A stretch of 64,000 nucleotides of DNA from Streptomyces sp. NBC_00536 (GTDB lineage: Bacteria; Actinomycetota; Actinomycetes; Streptomycetales; Streptomycetaceae): the NCBI RefSeq assembly GCF_036346295.1, contig NZ_CP107820.1, forward strand, positions 124,001-188,000. The letters are read 5' to 3'. Both the position numbers and the translations under genes were made by a program. How positions within the stretch are numbered: the stretch's first letter is position 1; every line of letters begins with the position of its first letter. Of the stretch, positions 57,449 to 64,000 are shown one piece after another. Under the pieces are notes generated by a model. The model was not told where the DNA came from, ran no database searches, and was given only the letters and a program-made list of their open reading frames with translations.

Positions 57449-59179
57449 ATGGCCCCCCAGGACCTGGCGCGCCTTCAGTTCGGCCTCACGGTCGCCACTC
57501 ACTACCTCCTCGTCACCCTCACCCTCGGGCTGGTCGCCCTCGTCGCCGTCACGCACACCCGCTGGGTGCGCACCGGCGACCCCGCGTTCAGACGGATGAC
57601 CACCTACTGGGGCACCCTCTACGTCATCAACTACGCGGTCGGCATCGCCACCGGCCTGGCCATGGAGTTCCAGCTCAGCGCCAACTGGACCGGCCTGGAG
57701 TCCTCCGCCGCCAGCGTCTTCGGCGCGCCCCTCGCGGTGGAGACGGTGGTCTCGTTCTTCGCCGAGTCGACCTTCCTCGCGCTGTGGATCTTCGGCTTCG
57801 ACCGGCTGCCGAAGTACGTCCACCTGGCGTGCATCTGGGTGGTGGCCGCCGCGGCGTACACCTCCGCGGTGTGGGCGCTGCTGGCCAACGGCTTCATGCA
57901 GAACCCGGTCGCCTACACGATGCGCGACGGGCACCTCGAACTGACCAGCTTCGGGGCGCTGTTCTCCAACGCCAACTCCTGGATCGCCATCTTCCACATC
58001 ACCGGCGGCGCGCTCGCGGTCGGCGGCTTCTTCGTGCTCGGCATCAGCCTGCTGCTGCACCGGCGCGGGCGCGCGGACCGGGCGTTCGTCCGGCACTCCC
58101 TGAAGATGGGGGCGCACGCCGGGACCTGGGGCGCCTCTCTGGTCGTCCTCAGCGGGATGGTCCAGCTCGGCAACACGAAGAAGGACCAGCCGCTCAAGGG
58201 GGCGGTGCTGGACGGCAACCAGGCCGAGGTGACGCGGCAGCTCCAGGAGCTGGCGAAGAAGTTCGGCCCGCTGGAGGGGCCGCCGTCGGGGCCCGTACTG
58301 GGCGCCCTCACCCTCATGATGATGATCGGCGGGGTGCTGCTGATCCTGGGCATCTGGGCCCTCGTCTCCCTGCGCGAGCAGCGCCCGCAGACCCCTGCGG
58401 GCCGGGCATACCCCGGCCAGTGGCCCACCGGCCAGGCCCCCCGGCCGGGCCAGTGGCAGGCCGCTCCCCCGGCCCGGCCCGTCCCGACCCAGGTGCGGGG
58501 CCGCAAGGTCTACCCGGGCCAGTGGGCCCCGGGCCAGGGCCTGCACGGCCCGACCGGCCAGTACGGCCAGGGCACGGGCCAGTACGGGCAACCCCCGGCC
58601 CAGCACGGCCAGTACCCCTCGTACGGTCATCCCGGCCAGCCGGGCCCGTACGCCCAGCAGGCCCCGTACAGCCACCCCGGCCAGGGGACCGGCACGCCGG
58701 ACTCGGACGCGGACGTCATGCGGTCCGCCGTGCTGCGGCGGCTGCTGCCCTTCGCGATGGTGCTGCCCTTCGTCGCGAACCTCTGCGGCTGGATCGTCCG
58801 CGAGGTCGGCCGCCAGCCGTTCGTCATCACCGGCATCCTGACCACCCGCCAGGCCATGACCCCCGGCCTCGGTACGGGCCGGCTCACCGCCTCGCTCCTC
58901 GTCCTCGTCGTCCTCGTGGTCGGTCTGCTCGGCCTGGACTGGTGGCTGCTGTCCCGGGCCGCCCTGCGCGGCCCCGGCGAGAGCGGCCTCGGCCAGGGCT
59001 CGGAGCCCGCCACCTCCGGCAGCACGGCCTCGGACTCCCTCGCCAGTGGCCTGGCCGCCCCCGCCCACGACGGGCGGCACGACCCGCGCGTGGATCCCCG
59101 TACGAACCCCCGCGCGCCGCAAGCCGGTCCGCACGCCGATCCGTACGCCGCCCCCCGGGAAGGAGTGCACCCGTCATGA
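57449..59179 (+). CDS. cydA: Cytochrome bd oxidase subunit I
   Basis: 576 residues, polytopic. Candidate haem ligands are His18 (V-A-T-H-Y) and the His of W-I-A-I-F-H-I-T-G-G. G-R-Q-P-F-V-I-T-G-I matches the family GRQPW block. The quinol loop is reduced to T-K-K-D-Q-P-L-K. A 95-residue Gly/Gln/Pro/Tyr-rich insert (about 320-414, repeated P-G-Q-W and G-Q-Y) precedes the last helices, and the tail is also low-complexity, so the protein is longer than usual. ATG 57449 has GAGGTG 8 bases upstream. It reduces O2 with electrons from menaquinol at low oxygen. Confidence 0.93.
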   Translation: MAPQDLARLQFGLTVATHYLLVTLTLGLVALVAVTHTRWVRTGDPAFRRMTTYWGTLYVINYAVGIATGLAMEFQLSANWTGLESSAASVFGAPLAVETVVSFFAESTFLALWIFGFDRLPKYVHLACIWVVAAAAYTSAVWALLANGFMQNPVAYTMRDGHLELTSFGALFSNANSWIAIFHITGGALAVGGFFVLGISLLLHRRGRADRAFVRHSLKMGAHAGTWGASLVVLSGMVQLGNTKKDQPLKGAVLDGNQAEVTRQLQELAKKFGPLEGPPSGPVLGALTLMMMIGGVLLILGIWALVSLREQRPQTPAGRAYPGQWPTGQAPRPGQWQAAPPARPVPTQVRGRKVYPGQWAPGQGLHGPTGQYGQGTGQYGQPPAQHGQYPSYGHPGQPGPYAQQAPYSHPGQGTGTPDSDADVMRSAVLRRLLPFAMVLPFVANLCGWIVREVGRQPFVITGILTTRQAMTPGLGTGRLTASLLVLVVLVVGLLGLDWWLLSRAALRGPGESGLGQGSEPATSGSTASDSLASGLAAPAHDGRHDPRVDPRTNPRAPQAGPHADPYAAPREGVHPS

Positions 59180-60237
59180 GCTACCCGACCCTCGCCCTCG
59201 TGGCGTTCATCGTGCTGTTCACCGGATATCTGGTCCTCGCCGGGATCGACTACGGCGTCGGGCTGGCCCTCCCCCGCACCGGCTCCGACGCCCCCGGGCG
59301 GCGCGCCGTGCTCGGGGCGGTCGGGCCGCTGCTGCTCGGCAACGAGGCCTGGCTGCTGGTCTCCATCGGCGCCCTCGCCGGGACCCTGCCGGGGCTCCGC
59401 GGCGCGCTCGTCGACGGCGCGTACCCCTACGCGCTGATCGCCTTCGCGGGTGCGCTGGTCCTGAACGCGGGCATCCAACTGCGCGGCCGGCACCCCGGCG
59501 AGCGGGTCCGGCGCGCCTTCGACCTGCTGATCTGCGCGGCCGGCGCGGCCGCCGCCTTCGGCTGGGGCTGCTTCCTCGCCGTCACGGCCGCCGGGGTCTC
59601 CCTGGGCGGTGACGGTCATGTGCGGGGCGTCGCCGCCCCGGACCTGTTCACCCTGCTGGGCGGGCTGACCATGGTCGCGCTGCTCGGTACGCACGGCAGC
59701 GCCTTCCTGGCCGCCCGGCTGACCGGGGCCCCGGCCCGGCGGGCGGCCGCGCTCACCGGGATCGGCGCGATGCTCGCGGCGGCGCTGCTCGCGGTCACCG
59801 CCCTGACGGGCTGGGTCGGCGGGCGCAGCACCGGCGCTGTCGCCGACGCGCTGCGCCACCCGGTCCTGGCGGCGCTGGCCGTCGTACTCGCCGTCGGGGC
59901 GCTGCTCTTCGCCCGCTCCCTGGCCGGGAGCGGGCGGGCGCGGCTCGCGCCCTGGGCGACCACGGCCGCCGTGATCGCGGCGGCGGGGGCGGTCTTCGCG
60001 GGCAAGTACCCGGCCCTGCTGACCTCCACCGTGGCGGGCGTGCCCGCGCCGACGGCGGCCCAACTGGCCACCGACCAGACCGCGTTGGCGGCGGTGATCT
60101 GGACCTCCGGGCCGGTGCTGCTGATCGTGGTCGCGGCGCAGGTCTACATGTGGCTGGTGCTGTGGGCCCCGGCGCGGACCACCCCCGCTCCGGCGACACC
60201 GGCATCCGAAACGCTGGACGCACCCGCCTTCTCCTGA
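59176..60237 (+). CDS. cydB: Cytochrome bd oxidase subunit II
   Basis: 353 residues, eight or nine membrane helices. The start G-Y-L-V-L-A-G-I-D-Y-G-V-G and N-E-A-W-L-L follow the CydB pattern (usually FDLGVG, GNEVWL). ATGA overlap with cydA and AAGGAG upstream. Together they form the bd terminal oxidase. Confidence 0.92.
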   Translation: MSYPTLALVAFIVLFTGYLVLAGIDYGVGLALPRTGSDAPGRRAVLGAVGPLLLGNEAWLLVSIGALAGTLPGLRGALVDGAYPYALIAFAGALVLNAGIQLRGRHPGERVRRAFDLLICAAGAAAAFGWGCFLAVTAAGVSLGGDGHVRGVAAPDLFTLLGGLTMVALLGTHGSAFLAARLTGAPARRAAALTGIGAMLAAALLAVTALTGWVGGRSTGAVADALRHPVLAALAVVLAVGALLFARSLAGSGRARLAPWATTAAVIAAAGAVFAGKYPALLTSTVAGVPAPTAAQLATDQTALAAVIWTSGPVLLIVVAAQVYMWLVLWAPARTTPAPATPASETLDAPAFS

Positions 60238-60268
60238 AGGCCCCGAGAGTCAGGACGGACAGCGACCG

Positions 60269-61960
60269 ATGGACCTCGCCCTGGTACGGAGTTCGCCCCT
60301 GCTCCGGCGGTTCCTGGTGCACCGCGCGCTCGGCGCGGTGGCGGAAGCCGTCCTGACCCTCCTGCAGTGCGTCTTCCTGGCCTCGGTGCTCGCGGCCGCC
60401 GTCGAACGGGGCCCGGGAGCCGCACTGCACGCCGTTCCGGTCCCGCTGCTCGCGGTCGTGATCGCCGGGCGGGCCGCGCACGCCTGGTGGGACCGGGCCT
60501 CGGCGGGCGCGGCGGCCGCCCGGTACAAGGAGGAGCTGCGCGCGGAACTCACCGCGGCCGTCACCGCCGCCGCTGTCCGCGGCCGGGGCCCGCGGCCCGC
60601 CTCAGTGGTCGCCCTGCTCGGCAAGGGCATGGACGCGCTCGACGACCACCTCACCGGATCGGTGGCCCTGCTCCCACAGGCGGTGGTCCTGCCGCTCGCC
60701 GTCACCGGCACCATCTGGGCCGCGGACTGGGTCTCGGGCCTGGTCGTGCTCGTCACGCTGCCGCTGGTGCCGCTGCTGCTGGCGCTGGTCGGCATGCACA
60801 CCAAGGCCCGTACCGAAGCGCAGTGGGCGGTGCTGCTGCGCCTGGGCGGGTACTTCCTCCAGGCGCTCAGCGGCCTCGCCACCCTCCGCGTGTTCGGGCA
60901 GGAGAGCCGGGCCGCCGAGAGCGTGCGCGCGCGGGCCGCCGAACACCGGCGGGCGACGGTGCGGACGCTGCGCGTGGCCTTCCTGTCCACCTTCGTCATG
61001 GACACCCTGACCAGCCTGTCGGTGGCGCTGATCGCCGTCCCGGTCGGCTTCCGGCTGCTGGACGGCGCGATGCCGCTGTCGACGGGGCTGGCCGTGCTGC
61101 TGCTGACCCCGGAGGCGTACCGGCCGCTGCGGCTGCTGGCCGCGCGGTTCCACGCGGCGCAGGAGGGACGTACGGTCCTGGCCGAGGTCCGCACCCTCCT
61201 CGAAGGCACCGCGCCCGCGCCCGCCCTCGTACGCGAACGGCCTCCTGTCGCACAGCCGTTGCCGGACCCGGCCCGCTTCCCCCTCGTACTGGACCGGCTC
61301 AGCGTCGGTCACGCGCCCGGCGCGCCCGCCCTGACCGGGCTGTCCTGGCGGTTCGAGGCCGGGCGCAGCTGCGCGGTCACCGGGCCCAGCGGAACCGGCA
61401 AGACCACCCTGCTGCGGACGATCGCCGGGCTGCTGCCGCCGCTCGCCGGGGACCTGCGGGTGGGCGGCGTATCGGTGGCCGCGCGCACGCCGCAGGACCG
61501 GGCCGCGTGGACGGACCGGATCGCGATGGTGCCGCAGCAGCCGCACCTGTTCGCCCTGTCGGTCGCGGACAACGTGCGTCTGGGGCGGGCGGAGGCGGGC
61601 GACGACGAGGTGTGGGACGCGCTGGAGGCGGCGGGCGCGGCCGACTTCGTACGCCGCCTGCCGGACGGACCGGCCACCCGGGTCGGCGAGGGCGGCGCCG
61701 GGCTGTCCGGCGGGGAGCGCCAGCGGCTCGCACTGGCCCGCGCGCTGCTGCGCCGCCCCTCGCTGCTGCTGCTGGACGAGCCGACGGCCCGGCTGGACGG
61801 CGGCACGGAGGAGCACGTACTGCGCGCCCTGGAGGCGGCGGCGGGCCGGGCCACCCTGCTGGTGGCCACCCACCGCCCGGCGGTCGTCGAACACACGGAC
61901 ACGGTCCTACGCCTGCACGCGCCGCGCCCCGTACCGGCACTTGAGGAGACCCACCCATGA
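60269..61960 (+). CDS. cydD: ABC exporter subunit CydD
   Basis: 563 residues: six membrane helices (about 1-300) and an ATPase domain with Walker A G-P-S-G-T-G-K-T-T, signature L-S-G-G-E-R-Q and Walker B L-L-L-L-D-E-P-T. CydDC exports glutathione or cysteine-type thiols and is needed to assemble cytochrome bd. In Streptomyces relatives the two subunits are sometimes fused; here they are separate and coupled. Confidence 0.88.
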   Translation: MDLALVRSSPLLRRFLVHRALGAVAEAVLTLLQCVFLASVLAAAVERGPGAALHAVPVPLLAVVIAGRAAHAWWDRASAGAAAARYKEELRAELTAAVTAAAVRGRGPRPASVVALLGKGMDALDDHLTGSVALLPQAVVLPLAVTGTIWAADWVSGLVVLVTLPLVPLLLALVGMHTKARTEAQWAVLLRLGGYFLQALSGLATLRVFGQESRAAESVRARAAEHRRATVRTLRVAFLSTFVMDTLTSLSVALIAVPVGFRLLDGAMPLSTGLAVLLLTPEAYRPLRLLAARFHAAQEGRTVLAEVRTLLEGTAPAPALVRERPPVAQPLPDPARFPLVLDRLSVGHAPGAPALTGLSWRFEAGRSCAVTGPSGTGKTTLLRTIAGLLPPLAGDLRVGGVSVAARTPQDRAAWTDRIAMVPQQPHLFALSVADNVRLGRAEAGDDEVWDALEAAGAADFVRRLPDGPATRVGEGGAGLSGGERQRLALARALLRRPSLLLLDEPTARLDGGTEEHVLRALEAAAGRATLLVATHRPAVVEHTDTVLRLHAPRPVPALEETHP

Positions 61961-63897
61961 CCCCGCCCCCGGGCTCAGCCCCGCCCCCGTCGGCAGCCCC
62001 GCACCCGGCCTCCGCCCCGCCCCCTGCCCTGTCCCCCGCCTTCAGCCCCTCCCCGGCCCCGGAACTGGGCCCGGCCCAGTCATCTGCCTCCGCCCCGGTC
62101 CCGGAGCGCACCTCCGACCCCGCCCCGGCCCTGGGCCCGGTCCCGGGCAGCGGGCCGACCCCGGGCAGGGACCAGACCCCCGCCGGGAGGCTCATCGGTG
62201 CCGCGCTCGCCGCCGCGCTCGGGGAGGCCTGTGCCATCGCGCTGACCGCGAGCGCGGCCTGGCTGATCTGCCGGGCCTCCCAGCAGCCGCCGCTGGGGGC
62301 GCTGATGGTCGCGGTGGTCGCGGTCCGCGCGTTCGCCCTGGGGCGGGGGGCGCTGCGTTACGCCGAGCGGCTGTGGGGCCACGACGCGACGCTGCGGATC
62401 ATGGAGCGGGTACGGGGGCGGCTGCTCACGCTGCTGGCCCCGCACGCACCGTACGGGCTGCGCGCCTTCAGCCGCGGCGAGCTGCTGAACCGGCTCGTCG
62501 CCGACGCCGACGCCGTGCAGGACGCGCTGCTGCGGGTGGCGCTGCCGATGCTCACCGCGCTGCTCGTGGGCGGCGGGGTCACGGTGTGGACCGCGCTCGT
62601 GGTGCCCGCCGCCGGGTGGGCGCTGGGCGCGGGGCTGCTGCTGGCCTGCGTGGCGCTGCCGGTGCTGGCCGCGGCCACCGGGCGCCGCTCCGCCGCCCGG
62701 CTGTCGGCGGCCCGCGCCGAACTGGCCGCGCGCACCGTGGACGTGGTCGAGGGCGCGGAGGACCTCGCCCTGTGCGGGGCGACCGCGCGGGTGGCCGCCC
62801 GTGAGCGCGCCGCCTCCCGCGCCGTGGCCCGCCGCGAACTCGCCGCCGCCCGCGCCGCGGCCGTCCTCGCCGCGACGGCGGTACTGGTCCAGCTCGGCAC
62901 CACGGCCGCGGTGGCCGTCCTCGCCCTGCGCGCCGCCACCGGCCCGGTGACCGCGGCGGTCCTGACCCTGACCGCGCTGGCCACCCTCGACCTCGCCACC
63001 CCGGTCCGCACCGCCGCCGACCACCTGACCCGGCTCACCACCTCCCTGCACCGGCTGCGCGCCCTGCGCACCCTCCCGACCACCCCGACCAGGGGGCGGA
63101 CGGCCACACCTACGGGCCCCCTCACCCTGGAGTTCACCGACGTCGGCGTCACCCACCCCGGTGCCGCGCGCCCCGCCCTGACCGGGATCCGCCTCGTCCT
63201 CGCACCGGGCCGTCGGGTCGCGCTCGTCGGGCCCAGCGGCTCCGGGAAGAGCACGGTCGCCGGGCTGGCCCTGGGGCTGCTGGAGCCCACCGCGGGCCGG
63301 GTCGCGCTGGGCGGCGTACCGCTCGCGGACCTCCCGGAGGGCGCGCTGCGGCCGCGGCTGGCCGCCGGACTGACCCAGTACCACCACGTGTTCGCCGGCA
63401 CCGTGCGCGAGCACCTGCAGCTGGCCCGCCCCGGCGCGGCCGAGGACCGGCTGTGGGCGGCGCTGGCCCGGGCCGGGGCCGCGGACTGGGTGCGCGCGCT
63501 GCCCGGCGGCCTGGACGCCGAGGTCAGCGAGGACGCGGCCGCGTTCTCCGGCGGTGAGCGCCGCCGCCTGGGCCTGGCGGCGGCCCTGCTCGCCGATCCG
63601 GCCGTACTGGTCCTGGACGAGCCCACCGAATCGCTGGCCCCCCGGGACGCCGACGCGGTGCTCGCCGCGCTCCTCGCGCCCCGCCCGGACCGCGCGGTGC
63701 TGCTGATCAGCCACCGCACGATCGGCCTGGACGCGGTGGACGAGATCGTGGTCCTCGACGGGGGCCGGGTCGTCCAGCGCGGCACGCACGCCGAACTCCT
63801 CGCCGCGCCGGGCCACTACCGCGAGCGGCACCGCACGGAACGCGCCGCCGAGCACCAACAGCAGCCCCGCCCGCACGCGTTGGCATCCACCCCATGA
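61957..63897 (+). CDS. cydC: ABC exporter subunit CydC
   Basis: 646 residues. A Pro/Ala-rich extension of about 75 residues precedes the membrane domain. The ATPase domain has G-P-S-G-S-G-K-S-T, F-S-G-G-E-R-R and V-L-V-L-D-E-P-T. ATGA overlap with cydD. Forms a heterodimer with CydD. The extension is unusual; a start further inside would remove it, but no better SD is seen. Confidence 0.85.
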   Translation: MTPPPGSAPPPSAAPHPASAPPPALSPAFSPSPAPELGPAQSSASAPVPERTSDPAPALGPVPGSGPTPGRDQTPAGRLIGAALAAALGEACAIALTASAAWLICRASQQPPLGALMVAVVAVRAFALGRGALRYAERLWGHDATLRIMERVRGRLLTLLAPHAPYGLRAFSRGELLNRLVADADAVQDALLRVALPMLTALLVGGGVTVWTALVVPAAGWALGAGLLLACVALPVLAAATGRRSAARLSAARAELAARTVDVVEGAEDLALCGATARVAARERAASRAVARRELAAARAAAVLAATAVLVQLGTTAAVAVLALRAATGPVTAAVLTLTALATLDLATPVRTAADHLTRLTTSLHRLRALRTLPTTPTRGRTATPTGPLTLEFTDVGVTHPGAARPALTGIRLVLAPGRRVALVGPSGSGKSTVAGLALGLLEPTAGRVALGGVPLADLPEGALRPRLAAGLTQYHHVFAGTVREHLQLARPGAAEDRLWAALARAGAADWVRALPGGLDAEVSEDAAAFSGGERRRLGLAAALLADPAVLVLDEPTESLAPRDADAVLAALLAPRPDRAVLLISHRTIGLDAVDEIVVLDGGRVVQRGTHAELLAAPGHYRERHRTERAAEHQQQPRPHALASTP

Positions 63898-64000
63898 CCG
63901 TCCGTCACTTGAGCCCCCGTACGTCCCACCTCAAGGCCCTCTCCAGCCACAGCCGATCGCGCTCCCCCATCGTCGTGGTGCGACCGGCTGCCCCTGGGCG
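63898..64000. other. Right edge, no gene seen
   Basis: 103 bases after cydC with no supported gene or clear terminator before the window ends. Confidence 0.6.

Overview
The window is about 73% G+C, with strong third-position GC bias, GTG and TTG starts, many ATGA or GTGA stop/start overlaps, a SARP activator, type II carrier-protein enzymes and a cydABDC locus. All of this points to a Streptomyces (or close actinomycete) chromosome. About 59 protein genes are supported. I see no rRNA, tRNA or CRISPR array.

Region A (1-7605). A Rieske oxygenase truncated by the window edge is coupled to a Baeyer-Villiger-type flavin monooxygenase. Next comes a block of family 2 glycosyltransferase, HTH/TPR regulator, sugar epimerase and hexapeptide transferase. 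That block is bracketed by two perfect 42-bp direct repeats, the right copy lying inside the hydrolase gene that follows.

Region B (6775-27777) is the main biosynthetic cluster and the most unusual part. One long leftward transcript from 17927 encodes, in order: alpha-oxoamine synthase, ketosynthase, double-hotdog dehydratase, adenylation enzyme, PCP, a TrpD paralogue, a TrpA paralogue, an ectoine synthase homologue, an acyl-CoA dehydrogenase, a TrpF paralogue, a TrpC paralogue and a hydrolase. A second leftward unit holds ACP, KAS III and ketoreductase. Rightward genes encode a cyclopropane-synthase-like methyltransferase, a second BVMO, a Tat-type FAD oxidase, an SRPBCC protein, a hydrolase and a Sfp-type PPTase. 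There is no TrpE and no TrpB. The likely logic is a type II acyl chain joined to an amino acid by the oxoamine synthase. The four Trp paralogues would use PRPP to build a pyrrole or indole ring and then release it from glycerol phosphate. The SARP gene sits in the middle, and 11-bp-periodic direct repeats resembling SARP boxes precede three transcription units.

Region C (27804-41702) is accessory and supply metabolism: nitrilase-family hydrolase, two regulators or redox proteins, hemerythrin, a degenerate adenylation protein, a lone ActIII-type ketoreductase, MatB-like malonyl-CoA ligase, glutamate dehydrogenase, propionyl-CoA carboxylase beta subunit, a shortened methyltransferase, a MITE-like element and a nitrobindin.

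Region D (41964-56051) is a dispersed NRPS locus. It has a class V PLP protein whose lysine is replaced, a tiny secreted peptide with two IGWP motifs, a free carrier protein, an NRPS with A-nMT-PCP followed by dead C and A domains and a fused MbtH-like tail, and a separate condensation protein with an intact HHxxxD motif. The motif TTGGCAA/TTGCCAA is repeated many times in two of its intergenic regions. Two VOC genes and an AraC regulator sit inside it.

Region E (56198-63897) holds a GT1 glycosyltransferase divergent from the cytochrome bd operon cydABDC, with a perfect inverted repeat between them.
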